This document shows, piece by piece, positions 21,701-27,861 of a stretch of 64,000 bases of DNA. Where the stretch lies: positions 62,001 through 126,000 of the forward strand of contig JAVVEG010000004.1 in NCBI GenBank assembly GCA_032251455.1, in the 5' to 3' direction. The notes below the pieces were generated by a model that had not been told where the DNA came from, made no database searches, and was given only the letters and a program-made list of their open reading frames with translations. The translations under genes and the position numbers were made by a program. Within the stretch, counting starts at the first letter, position 1. Each line of letters opens with the position of its first letter. Source of the stretch: JAVVEG01 sp032251455 (GTDB lineage: Bacteria > Pseudomonadota > Gammaproteobacteria > Pseudomonadales > Pseudohongiellaceae).

Positions 21701-22924
21701 GTTGGTAAAGCTGGCGACACCACTGGCATTGGTGATGGCCGTCAGTGTACCTCCCAGGGTGCCTCCGCCGGAGACCAGGCTTGCGGTGATGGTCACATTG
21801 GGCACACCGCCACCACTGCCATTGAGCAGGGTAATCTGCGGCTGCTGAGCAAAGGCTGTACCGGAGGCTGCGCTGCTTGAAGGTTGCTGGGTCAGGGTCA
21901 AAGACGGCGGCAGATAGCGCACCATGACCCGACCGGAACCGCCATTGCCTGCTGTGCCACTCCGTGTTCCACCGCCACCGCCACCCAGGCCATTGGTGCC
22001 GCTGGCAGCAACTGTTGTCGTGGAACCGGCACCCCCACCACCTGTTCCACCGGTGCCCGGGTTATTGGCACCCCCACCGCCCCCACCACCATAGGTACCG
22101 CCAAAGGCAACGCTGGTGAAACCATTGCCTCCATTACCCCCATTGCCATTAGTTGCTACACCCCCTGGCTGGGTGGCACCACCACCAGCGCCACCGGATC
22201 TTTGCCCATTGTTGTTACGGCCATTACCATCACTACCGGCATTACCCTGGCCAAGTGTGCCAGCTCCACCAGGCGGGTTCTGTCCATTGGACGTGCCCGC
22301 GCCACCACCACCGCCGGAGCCACCCGCCCCACCAGGATCACTGTTCGCACCGCCATCACCGCCACCGATTGCAGTCGCGGTGCTTACCCCGGCAAACACC
22401 GAATTCCCCCCTGGGGTACCGGGGTTTCCGCCACCGCCACCACCGGAACCTCCAATGCCACCCGCACCCACCGTCACCGTCGCGGGGCCATTGACAGCAA
22501 CAGTCTGTTGCAGCACCCCACCACCACCACCGCCACCACCGGCAGTGTTACCACCACGCCCGCCGCCGCCACCGCCGGCAACCACCAGCACTTCCACCGA
22601 GCTGACACCGGGCGGCGGGGTAAAGGTGCCGCTGCTGGTGAAGGTATGCACGATAAAACCACCGGCCGTGGTGATGGTTCCGCCCGTGCCCTGCAGCAAG
22701 AGCGGGCCTGGCACCTGGGCGAATACCAGACTGGCCCCGGCCAGCAACCCCAGGAGCAGGTAGCACAGACGCAGGGCACGCCGCCACAGACCAGCGCAGC
22801 AAGAGGCCACTGTGCCAACCCGGTGCTGTTCTGCCACTGAATCTGGAATGGCGTCTGGAATGAAGTCGGTGCTGCGCATCAATGTGCTGCCTGTGCTTTG
22901 CCTGTCATAGTGTGTATCTGGCAT
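12713..22924 (-). CDS. mshQ: Giant MshQ-like MSHA-associated surface protein
   Basis: A single uninterrupted frame of 3403 codons encodes a secreted modular protein. After a long leader with a hydrophobic signal (about 50-70) comes a Gly-rich domain (about 95-336). Three Big/invasin-like repeats follow, each opening with a QQPS-type motif (337-640), then four Cys-paired repeats of about 110 residues (641-1115). Beyond two less clear modules come two DUF11-type repeats (near 1720 and 1910) and a triplicated YDP-containing propeller-like segment (2040-2200). The MshQ-type C-terminal region (DUF6701-like) runs from about 2740 to the end. Its place after mshP supports MshQ, but the length is well above what I expect for MshQ. 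A second in-frame ATG at 22879 is a possible start. It may be a pilus-linked or surface adhesin. Confidence 0.8.
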   Translation of the reverse strand: MPDTHYDRQSTGSTLMRSTDFIPDAIPDSVAEQHRVGTVASCCAGLWRRALRLCYLLLGLLAGASLVFAQVPGPLLLQGTGGTITTAGGFIVHTFTSSGTFTPPPGVSSVEVLVVAGGGGGGRGGNTAGGGGGGGGVLQQTVAVNGPATVTVGAGGIGGSGGGGGGNPGTPGGNSVFAGVSTATAIGGGDGGANSDPGGAGGSGGGGGAGTSNGQNPPGGAGTLGQGNAGSDGNGRNNNGQRSGGAGGGATQPGGVATNGNGGNGGNGFTSVAFGGTYGGGGGGGANNPGTGGTGGGGAGSTTTVAASGTNGLGGGGGGTRSGTAGNGGSGRVMVRYLPPSLTLTQQPSSSAASGTAFAQQPQITLLNGSGGGVPNVTITASLVSGGGTLGGTLTAITNASGVASFTNLSITGAAGVRTLGFTAAGSTAQLVSNGITIFSNLAINQQPSASVERGAVFAQQPIILANNGAPVSGLQVTATLLSGGGTLLGTTTVSTDANGLASFTNLAIAGDPGNRVLRFSAPGWGSVDSTAIQVTASTLSISLQPSANVESAVPFVQQPIVQALDGGGNPVSGVSVSVAVASGAGVLGGTITRITDANGNATFTDLVLTGPDGAHTLQFSASNWNPVISNTVTIATPILFFEILHAPSTGTCNVSTPITITAKDNFGNINTGFTGVMTVTSSGGTGNYSVNVGNPANFNNLTANDGIAQYTFTPADNGTVTLNFSTTTAGTISFTAESGARLTDPNHNLQLVVGACSVRIIHDTAASVCRPEPITIRMVDSSGNLVNFVGNINISTNGTTGGNWSKTSVPADANGTLIDVAPNDGFATYGFLASDAGEITLNFQDNTVETVNFNVLAAGVLPPAGAFDPDLTISACTFRVQHVGGNTTDVCSIKEIDITLVDGTGATVTGYLGTINLSTTTGFGTWVGGGGGSLVDPVPEDGSATYTFAGSDAGTVRLQFRHSSDDGVVNINVTDGVNLDPRNFASPFDQNLTVANCSFEIAHGGTTTACSVADITITVRNSLGGIAVDYLGTMNLGTNTNNGNWLLNPGNGSGSLQDTAGDDDGIASYAFHPDDDGVVILSFVDIHPEIVSINLVDGPMLEVGEFDPNLTVTSCFPNLFVPLSCTNPGNSTTVAVPARNPVVAQRSRMVLMLTMQEGTTDVSAATFNGANMTLIRREKNSNAPGITIEMWGILDADMPAAAGNYTGSFSGATAGTAMCLVSVQEVKQAFPVQATPATTGPLNSSQKTTSPDALTAATTISTLANNSLVVSLTANDNDFTNSNFFFFQDPVPSAVLTRAFGGLTAPGETQANPSGGRAAASIGVQAATGVTEVIETFSDVFSSTTLNAHIVAAFEPLVSGAPLASEFVPVVLFQTFSGNMSYHAIGNTLRTTPSQIGGVVDPAADCSFVDFAVGSQAALSLPAGATPVASFLYWMGSGTETDVDDTVDFGLTGTEVALTADEVFLVKGVTAQDVDFFAAFKDVSALVSGNGNYTLKNLVVQDGDPGVTDWDNNGTCAGGWAMVTVYEHPNERLRVLNLFHGFQPFQNSAFTLVPRNFRMATFTPPFLPNGQVTHITLEGDEDLDTGDESLGLQDAPGSATFTPIISSFNPPNSEFNATVTRPIYELIGSFFEFDADAGINGDGLEIDFPGPDVLEAGRTGKRIGSTWGVDVDTHFLGPDLLELFSQPGTEAERITTRYSAGQDLVLLVSEVISITNFPLADLEIFKTATSTFKVNQTGSYEISVVNNGNGALAGGEATGEVTVADTLPPGMTFASSADVSGTGWSCSVTLNPGAFTCIYDIANTAPGGQLAAGDSLPVITVNVQVGDTTFFPNQNNNAKNSIRALHSGGNCTAVANGLIPDPASCDRAPQFDNVNDLEGGSIDINTIDDKLSNNNNIDSVTVVVKGIEVDLRMDKFANGTFEAGANAQYTLRVSNFGPDATTSTFTVTDTAPAGVNFLSAAGTGWNCSGLPGPVLNCTHAGALAVGASTDILLEVDVVGVAGDQVTNTAQVTAGPFNFDVLPSNNVDTDITPIVGPPVASQERFLLSVSTPGNSTSIGGLNNFENHDLIIYDPVSDEATMFFDNSALGFGVNDMNAVHLLKNGHIVMSAASASTVGTNNLAFDPWDLAVYDPILGTAELFLDGTTVFQNPTSVDINAVYILDNGNILFSTADGGVAGSNNLAFTRSDIVMYDPSTGLASIVIDGSDPSVFDTQDIDIDAFYQRVDPADPNATILVNILSVSNETAVIGAGGDPVGGTSTSRDDVVELDLSAGVPNHTTENLFLGDVEFGIFEPIDAARRLDALHVVEDGYIGHFSITQVVQGDACTPMQLRISKHMGLTHNRDLDYAGSIEISVDSGIGNFGLISGSGNLNNGTSNDGVAIYTFVDGDDGTVILTLSQQDSPGLVNIDVSNRIASELATEDADFEFDPVFTPITYGDQFAANQFNNNDGSLFWANSWQEVDAFDGTVSSGAGVGVGNVRVLNGEARFTSNPNTLGGGFFPSLARTVNLDSVPFTEDVLLSFTFRYTGLAPADSFVVEARESSTAGWTTISTLSGFSGSGASSRNINLSSVLNESLFSATTEVRFRVASGYQVENFMFIDNVEVSTATTECGFTSEITLDHFAITHPGVGLACLATDVTISAHDVGHGLVFPEETILLSTSTGKGTWARVLSGSGTLSGAATLTGGADNGVASYSFPTGESAVTLRFNHTVPGVVNFNVSGQTSGFGEDPGEDPSLTVAAAGLVFFNETLLNNSILNQIAGKPSNVGPNASLLTVQAVRSSDEDPQACAPIFAPNETLTIGLGVECKDAGSCQAGETFQVNGQNIVLANDNGGTGAAGYQDVQLEFVTQPSGDTGASIILNYSDVGVMELHARYDIPFDNDPAETFLSGDFLFGTSNLFTVRPFGFDIDFSDGRQTNGSGDDSFAADADGSLFQIAGAPFDTTVTAMAWQAGDDTNNDGVPDAGANLTDNHPTPNFDQDSQAGTYSVQVSIIETKVPGGVNGVLTDDDFDNFVAGANTHTMNYNEVGIIDLRADLVDVNGDPLAYLGTDNIEGRVLNVGRFYPNQFTITDAVLNPRADQNCSPESEFTYMDEEFEVVLVLEANNLQGDITVNYRGAFAKLSAFADLNFAAITDVASADDINRSSRLLNVTMPVSYAPQWAASAPGVLELQGTLLISRADPAEPDGPFPDLQIAFKPQDSDGVTLPAAALNVDVDTLASEPGDPLFALIAEHDFYYGRMLVNNAFGSEFEPLAITLRVEYFDGERFITNNLDDCTFIDANELSFVTGTFTGDLVEVTNEPGIVAPDTSTFHDGQIQGLQAATNPLDAPLTIDPTDDNAVGTVDIELDLSALGLDYLRFEWLGVGDGDTADDDFDEMPRAQIEWGQFRSHDRVINWQEVYNAPTP
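21915..22620 (-). repeat. Gly-rich low-complexity coding repeat in mshQ
   Basis: About 235 codons encode a Gly/Asn/Ala-rich stretch of GG-x and GGx-GG units with no fixed period, following an FTSSGTFTPPPGVSSVEVLV-type opening of Gly-rich surface domains. On the plus strand it appears as CCACCGCC-type runs. Such DNA can expand and contract by recombination, which may vary the adhesin. Confidence 0.7.
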
Positions 22925-23106
22925 GGTAACCGTGGCGAATTTGCCTGATTTTAGCGGATAAACCCCGCAAATGCTGTCAAGCAGGCGGAACAGCCGGGTA
23001 AATTATCCCCAAAACTACCACCAGCGGCCGGACAGGTCATTGCAAAACCCTTGCCGGCAACACAAAATAGGCCCTGATCACCACCGCCCAGTCATGGAGC
23101 CGCACA

Positions 23107-23436
23107 ATGGATTCAGCAACCCCGGAACGTCCAGAACATCAAGACTATCCAGAATACAAAGTCATCCAGGCTACCACCCCGCTATTTGCCAATCCCAGCA
23201 AGATGCACGCCGTGCTGGCCGAAGAAGCCAGGGCCGGCTGGCAACTGGTGGAAAAATTCGATAACTACCGGCTGCGTCTGCAGCGCGATTCCCGGGCCAG
23301 GAAAAATGACGCCAGCCTGGATTTTGATGCCTACCGGACCCAGGTCGGTGTCAGCCATCTCATTACCTATTCTCTTGCAGCCCTTGTCACCCTGGCCGTC
23401 GTCTACGGCATCTTTATCGCCGTTGGCGCTGTCTGA
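23107..23436 (+). CDS. Small DUF4177-like protein with C-terminal membrane segment
   Basis: This is a 109-residue protein of unknown function. Residues 18-62 (YKVIQATTP to YRLRLQRDS) contain the GWQLVEKF pattern seen in DUF4177-type small domains, and residues 82-105 form one hydrophobic segment, so it is probably anchored with its N terminus in the cytoplasm. It is the only plus-strand gene inside the MSHA locus, lying between mshQ and mshP with its stop six bases from the mshP stop. Its orientation means transcripts from mshP to mshQ would run antisense through it. I cannot assign a role in pilus assembly. Confidence 0.7.
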   Translation: MDSATPERPEHQDYPEYKVIQATTPLFANPSKMHAVLAEEARAGWQLVEKFDNYRLRLQRDSRARKNDASLDFDAYRTQVGVSHLITYSLAALVTLAVVYGIFIAVGAV

Positions 23437-23442
23437 ACCCGC

Positions 23443-23868
23443 TCAAGGCTCGAAACTGGTCCGCACCTGCACCGTTCGGCTCACCGTATCGCAGGTGCCG
23501 GTACTGGTAATCGTGTAGTATTCCACGCCATCCACCGTGGCATCGATCACACAGCTCACTTCCGCCGAACACAGGCTCAGCCCCGTGGCCTCGAACTCAT
23601 ACTTCCTGGGTCCGGCATCACACACCGCCTTGCTATTATCACCGCGCTGGTAAAGCGGAAACTCATCCGGCGGAAACAGGGCGTTAAGCGCAAACCCAGC
23701 CCCGGACTCAGCGGCATAGAAGGCGCGGGTCAGCGACACTTCTTCCTGGAAGGTTTCGGCATTGTCCGACACCAGTGAATTGATGGCCACCGCGATAATG
23801 CTCAGCAGGGTGATGACAAAAACGGCCGCCGGAATACTGATGCCCCGCTGCCGGGCAGGGTGTCTCAT
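23443..23868 (-). CDS. mshP: MSHA biogenesis protein MshP (PilX-like)
   Basis: This is a 141-residue minor pilus component. The N terminus (QRGISIPAAVFVITLLSII) replaces the normal GFTLIE prepilin motif with a GISIPAAVF form, as is usual for MshP/PilX proteins. It is followed by the AFYAAESGA motif that marks this family. The rest is soluble with two Cys pairs. The start overlaps the mshO stop by four bases (ATGA). It is expected to be incorporated in or near the pilus tip. The next gene in the usual order, mshQ, is separated here by a convergent gene. Confidence 0.86.
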   Translation of the reverse strand: MRHPARQRGISIPAAVFVITLLSIIAVAINSLVSDNAETFQEEVSLTRAFYAAESGAGFALNALFPPDEFPLYQRGDNSKAVCDAGPRKYEFEATGLSLCSAEVSCVIDATVDGVEYYTITSTGTCDTVSRTVQVRTSFEP

Positions 23869-24776
23869 GGCACGTTCCTCTGCAGGATTTCATGCTGCAA
23901 CTGCACCTGGTCACCCCGCTCGGTGAAGTTCATCTCCAGCGCGATGATGGCATTGCGGCGCAGACTGGCCTCGACCACACTGAAGGCCTGCAGCCCGGTG
24001 TTGTCGATCATATTGGTGATCAGATGGCGGCCCGCAGCGGCAGTGGTCGGCAGGCAGGCGGGCGTGGTCGGCTCGCACTGGGTGGTCTGGAAACCATAAT
24101 TTTCATAGCGGTAGATGGAGTCATCGACCACACAGAAACTGACTGGCTGCTCGGCGATGTAAACCCGCTGCACCGGCGAGCGCCGGGCAAAGCGGTGGCT
24201 GGCATCCAGACAGACGGTGGTCACTCCCTGGGCCAGACCGGGGGCCACGATGGGATCATCGGTGCAGACATCGGACACCAGTATGCTATCAAAGCGGTCG
24301 CGCAACTTGTCTATCAGCGCAATCGGCCCCGGATTGGGCATGGCATACAGGGCGGCCGTCTCGATGGAGTAGATGACGGCATACAGGTCGGCGGGGGCTT
24401 CCCGGTGCAGCACCGGGTTCAGGTCCACCATTTCAAACACATCGCTGCCGGTACCCGTGAAGGGCGGGTCGATATAGGTACTGGCGCCGACAAAGGGGAT
24501 GAACTCGATGCATTGATTTCCTCCTGCCTCAGCCACGGTGGTGCGCACGCTGTTGGGCACGGCATTGTGCAATTCCAGGGCCAGGCGGTCCAGCACCGTG
24601 CGGCCGGCACTGGACAGCTTGTTGCGGCTGGCACCGGCGGCATAGCCTTCGACCGAGTCGCCGATATAGCTGACGACACCGGCGGCAAGAATGGCGGCAA
24701 TGACGATGCTGACCACCATTTCCACCAGGGAGAAGCCCCGTGCCTGCTGTTGTCTGCCCAAATCTTGTCTTGTCAT
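23865..24776 (-). CDS. mshO: MSHA biogenesis protein MshO (minor pilin)
   Basis: This is a 303-residue type IV prepilin-like protein. The leader ends in Gly before a processing site ARG|FSLVEM, followed by the hydrophobic helix VVSIVIAAILAAGVVSY. It has the PilW/GspJ-like size and several Cys in the globular part. It is cleaved and methylated by the prepilin peptidase, which is not encoded in this window. It lies 24 bases after mshD and is coupled to mshP. It probably forms part of the initiating minor pilin complex. Confidence 0.88.
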   Translation of the reverse strand: MTRQDLGRQQQARGFSLVEMVVSIVIAAILAAGVVSYIGDSVEGYAAGASRNKLSSAGRTVLDRLALELHNAVPNSVRTTVAEAGGNQCIEFIPFVGASTYIDPPFTGTGSDVFEMVDLNPVLHREAPADLYAVIYSIETAALYAMPNPGPIALIDKLRDRFDSILVSDVCTDDPIVAPGLAQGVTTVCLDASHRFARRSPVQRVYIAEQPVSFCVVDDSIYRYENYGFQTTQCEPTTPACLPTTAAAGRHLITNMIDNTGLQAFSVVEASLRRNAIIALEMNFTERGDQVQLQHEILQRNVP

Positions 24777-24800
24777 GGTTGTGTTTTCACTGATCTGCCA

Positions 24801-25430
24801 TCAGAAATTGGCCTTGTAAACACTGAAGGCCCAACCCTGCGGATTGCTGGCATGATTGACCGTGACCGTAATCAGCTTGGCATCCGTGTTGTTGTTCAGG
24901 TCGTCGACATTCACGCCCAGGGTTTCCTCCACACCTGGGGTCACGCCGTCTGGAACCAGTTCCAGATAGCGCACAGCCACCCGCACCCGGAAATTCTCAT
25001 AGCCTGTCCGCTCCAGGCCTTCGGCATCGCGCAGGGGGTCGGTCTGGCCCAGCCCCTCGTCCAGGCCATGGTAATCGTCCACATCATCGAAGTCGATGCG
25101 CTCGGTTTCGGGCAGATCAGGCCCGAAATCAAGCTCATCGGTGCAGTTGGTGCTGCATGGCGGAATACCGCGCGGATTGCTGTTTTCGTCGAAGCGGCGG
25201 CCGAAAATCTCATCCAGATAACTTTGCGCCAGCGCCACGGCGCGGGTTTCCAGCATGACGTCGGCGTTGCGGCCCAGGCCCACGGAGATGGACACGGAAA
25301 TGGAGACCAGTGCCACGGCCAGAATGACGATGGCAATGACCATCTCGATCATGCTCAAGCCCCGTTGGCCTGGTATCCCAGGTGTTTTAGGCATCCCAGA
25401 CATCACAGACATCCTGGACAGCCTAGGCAT
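24801..25430 (-). CDS. mshD: MSHA biogenesis protein MshD (minor pilin)
   Basis: This is a 209-residue prepilin with processing site QRG|LSMIEMVIAIVILAV and the conserved ALAQSYLDEIFGRRFDE segment that matches MshD. I took the ATG at 25430 because GGGAG lies seven bases upstream on the minus strand. It overlaps the end of mshC by eight bases; an upstream frame extension has no ribosome-binding site. The mature domain is acidic. It belongs to the minor pilin set C-D-O-P that primes pilus assembly. Confidence 0.88.
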   Translation of the reverse strand: MPRLSRMSVMSGMPKTPGIPGQRGLSMIEMVIAIVILAVALVSISVSISVGLGRNADVMLETRAVALAQSYLDEIFGRRFDENSNPRGIPPCSTNCTDELDFGPDLPETERIDFDDVDDYHGLDEGLGQTDPLRDAEGLERTGYENFRVRVAVRYLELVPDGVTPGVEETLGVNVDDLNNNTDAKLITVTVNHASNPQGWAFSVYKANF

Positions 25431-25971
25431 CACAGTCTCCCGCATAGGCAAAGCCGGTGGCTGACAGGCAGACGGAATTGGCCGGGTCGCCATTCACGCA
25501 CACGCGCATCCCGGTGTTCACGGTCTGGGGAAAGCCGGCCGTGCCCTGCACCCCGCCCTGCACCAGATCGCCCAGCCTGCCGAATTCGATACGCAGGGGG
25601 GCGGCCGTGCCGACAGCATGGGTACCGGCCACTGTGCCGCAACTGTCGAGCACATCCACATCCGCACGCAGGCTCACACTCTGCAGTTCGGTGCTGGCGC
25701 TGGTCACGCTCTGCCCATCCACCTCGATGCGCAACTGCAGGCGGCCGGCTTCCGGCTGTATCAGCAGCACCACATCGCTGCGACCAATGGCCTTTTGCTG
25801 GGCCGCCCTGGCCAGGGAGATGATCTGGTCCCGCGCGATGACCGCATTGAAGGTATCGCCGGTAAGCATGCGGCTGAGCGCCACCGCCGACACAATGCCG
25901 ATAAGGACAATGGTGATCACCAGTTCGATCAGAGTGAAGCCCCGGGAGGAGCCGCATCGGGGTGGCATCAT
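25423..25971 (-). CDS. mshC: MSHA biogenesis protein MshC (minor pilin)
   Basis: This is a 182-residue GspH/FimT-like minor pilin with processing site SRG|FTLIELVITIVLIGIV. The following ARDQIISLARAAQQKAIG helix and a C-terminal Cys-containing loop are typical of MshC. It begins after a hairpin terminator downstream of the pilin gene and overlaps mshD. It would therefore be made at a lower level than the pilin if that terminator is partly read through. Confidence 0.88.
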   Translation of the reverse strand: MMPPRCGSSRGFTLIELVITIVLIGIVSAVALSRMLTGDTFNAVIARDQIISLARAAQQKAIGRSDVVLLIQPEAGRLQLRIEVDGQSVTSASTELQSVSLRADVDVLDSCGTVAGTHAVGTAAPLRIEFGRLGDLVQGGVQGTAGFPQTVNTGMRVCVNGDPANSVCLSATGFAYAGDCDA

Positions 25972-26003
25972 ACGCGCGCCTGCAGAATCAGGGGTTTACC
26001 AGC

Positions 26004-26036
26004 AAAAACGCCCTTGGAGGGGACCCCAAAGGCGTT
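26004..26036 (-). terminator. Hairpin terminator after the pilin gene
   Basis: On the minus strand the RNA would form AACGCCTTTGG / CCAAGGGCGTT (10 of 11 pairs, 8-base loop) followed at once by a run of U. It lies 57 bases beyond the pilin stop and 33 bases before mshC. Partial termination here would give excess pilin transcript relative to the minor pilins, a common arrangement for major pilins. Confidence 0.7.
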
Positions 26037-26092
26037 CTTTTCTCAGTTCAACTCAGCTCAACACAAGCCTGAGCGCCAGAACCAGGCGGGGA

Positions 26093-26950
26093 TCAGGGCT
26101 CAAAGGCGAGCACGGTACGGGTAATGGAGCCTGTATTCAGATTGAAACTCAGGGTATCCAGGCCCAGCACCTGTGAGGCCGTCCTGCCTCCAGTCAGACC
26201 TGTCTGTCGGGTTTTGTATTGGCCCACATAGTAGTAGTTGCAAGTGCCGCTCAAGAGTTGCCCAGCAGCAACGGCTTGGTCTGTACCTAAAGAACCAGTT
26301 CCAGCAGTTGCAGCAGCAGCGGTTCTGAAGATACCAGTACCATCACATCCAGTGCTCCCGTCGGATACACAGAAACCATTGCTAACCCCCATGACGGCAA
26401 CAACCGCGACATCCGGCTCATCATCCACGGTATCGTTATCCAGGGCTTCAGTCACTGCCGCTTCAATGTCCGCAGGATCGACATCAAAAGTGAGTGTTAA
26501 TATGTCACCTGCAGTGCCAAAAGAAGTTGGTAATGTCGCGGTAGTCTCAGCATCCAACTCAATCGCCGTGGGCCGGCCGGTTTGCAACAGTTCATTGTAA
26601 ACAGCAACACAGGTGGCACTGTCACCAAGATTCGCCGATGCAGTATCCTTGGGCCAGCCACTGCTGTTTGCTCTCAGCACCCCATTGCCAAACTCGGCCA
26701 CTGCGGTAGTAGACCCAGGCTGACCCTTGCCTATCCATTGCGCACGGAACAATGTGGCACTGGTGGTCAGGCCGCCTTGCAGCGCATCCACCACCGCCAT
26801 ATGGGCCTCATCGGTCACATCCATGAACCGTGGCAGGGCCGTGGCGGCCAGAATACCCAGCAACAGAATCACCACCACCAGTTCGATGATGGTAAAACCC
26901 TGTTGTCTACCCGCCGGACGCATTGCCGACATTGCTTGCATGTTGTGCAT
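26093..26950 (-). CDS. mshB: MSHA pilin, MshB-like (only MshA/B-type pilin in the locus)
   Basis: This is a 285-residue type IV prepilin. The leader ends RQQG|FTIIELVVVILLLGILAATALPRF, with Glu5 of the mature chain present. The RAQWIGKG and NSSGWP motifs in the first half are typical of MshB. The C-terminal half contains Cys pairs (GFCVSDGSTGC, SGTCNYYY) and an Ala/Thr-rich stretch. The ATG at 26950 has a strong ribosome-binding site (AAAGGAG). A 290-base upstream region with repeats and a terminator downstream suggest separate, high expression. No second MshA-type gene lies beside it, so this protein may be the main pilin. At 285 residues it is longer than I expect for MshA. Confidence 0.82.
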   Translation of the reverse strand: MHNMQAMSAMRPAGRQQGFTIIELVVVILLLGILAATALPRFMDVTDEAHMAVVDALQGGLTTSATLFRAQWIGKGQPGSTTAVAEFGNGVLRANSSGWPKDTASANLGDSATCVAVYNELLQTGRPTAIELDAETTATLPTSFGTAGDILTLTFDVDPADIEAAVTEALDNDTVDDEPDVAVVAVMGVSNGFCVSDGSTGCDGTGIFRTAAAATAGTGSLGTDQAVAAGQLLSGTCNYYYVGQYKTRQTGLTGGRTASQVLGLDTLSFNLNTGSITRTVLAFEP

Positions 26951-26970
26951 TGTTGCTCTCCTTTAACTTT

Positions 26971-27053
26971 GTGACTTTCGTCACCTTGGCATCACTTTAA
27001 ATATAACCCTGAATATAACCTTGGATATAACCTTAAATGTCATCTTAATGTCA
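26971..27053 (-). promoter_or_regulatory. Repeat-rich control region upstream of the pilin gene
   Basis: Reading away from the pilin start, three elements follow one another. The first is an inverted repeat GTGAC-TTTC-GTCAC (26971-26984). The second is three tandem 12-base copies of AATATAACCYTG (27000-27035). The third is a direct repeat AATGTCA spaced 11 bases apart (27036 and 27047), which reads TGACATT-N4-TGACATT on the minus strand. The spacings are close to one helical turn, as for arrayed protein sites. TTATAT sequences inside the 12-mers could serve as -10 boxes. The whole 26951-27240 stretch is otherwise gene-free. Confidence 0.5.
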
Positions 27054-27240
27054 CATTGACTGTGGCTTTAATAACAATAACTTGTAAACCGAAGCAAACC
27101 CTTTTTATCAAGTATTGGCGCTATACTAGCACCGTCTGCCCGGCCGGACTATCCTGCCAGCTCCCCAACTCCCTTTTTACACTCCTATTTGTCCCTTTTT
27201 TGTCCCAGTACCCAGCCATTTATTCGCTTTTCCCCGCCTG

Positions 27241-27861
27241 TCAGCGCACAGCCATGGCTGGAATGCTCAAGTCCACTGCTTCCCAGCGATAGGGCTGCAC
27301 CGGCTCCAGCAGCAGGCCCTGCCAGCCGAGGCGTGCCTGTTCATCGCGAAACCTGGCCCTGATGCGGAAACGCAGCTCTTCCGTGGCCACCTGCTGTCCG
27401 TCGACAAAGCGGTAAAGATTGTCGCTGTTATTGGCCAGGTAGACCAGCTCGCCACTGCCTGCATCGAAGTACCAGACTCGCCGCGGCAGGCCTGCCGTGT
27501 CCTCCAGGCTGAACTCGCCCAGATAATTCACTGGCGTTTCCAGCATCAGGTCCATGGGGTTGCTGCCCTCCAGCGCCTGCATCTGCTGAAAATTACCCCC
27601 GGCAATCCCGTCCATCATGCTCAGATTCACCCCGGCCTTGAGCTGCATCATGATGGCAATGAAATTGGCGCGTTCGGCTTCCCCCGGGAAATCGGCAAAG
27701 CGGTTAAAGGCCACCGAGGAGATGATGGACACCACCAGGATATAGGAGACCAGTTCAAACAGGGTAAAGCCCCGCTGTCCCGGCCGGGCTTGCCGGCCGG
27801 CGTGCCTGACTGAGTCGCTTGTTGTCCTGCCTGCACCCTTGTTTTCACCCATGTCAATCAT
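27241..27861 (-). CDS. mshF: Prepilin-like protein at the MshF position
   Basis: This is a 206-residue protein with a prepilin processing motif GQRG|FTLFELVSYILVVSII in which Phe replaces Ile before the Glu5 position. A long charged leader precedes it. The start at 27861 overlaps the mshG stop (ATGA). An ATG three codons in is an alternative. The soluble part has no motif I recognise, and assignment as MshF rests on gene order (E-G-F-pilin). It closes the machinery part of the operon before the gene-free control region of the pilin. Confidence 0.75.
   Translation of the reverse strand: MIDMGENKGAGRTTSDSVRHAGRQARPGQRGFTLFELVSYILVVSIISSVAFNRFADFPGEAERANFIAIMMQLKAGVNLSMMDGIAGGNFQQMQALEGSNPMDLMLETPVNYLGEFSLEDTAGLPRRVWYFDAGSGELVYLANNSDNLYRFVDGQQVATEELRFRIRARFRDEQARLGWQGLLLEPVQPYRWEAVDLSIPAMAVR

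Noticed and set aside
21915..22620. Short repeated motifs that could suggest a CRISPR or satellite array
   Set aside because: The repeats have no fixed period or spacers and encode Gly-rich protein in frame.
26985..27053. Sigma-54 type promoter for the pilin gene
   Set aside because: No GG-N10-GC spaced element was found on the minus strand upstream of the pilin, so I left the sigma factor open.
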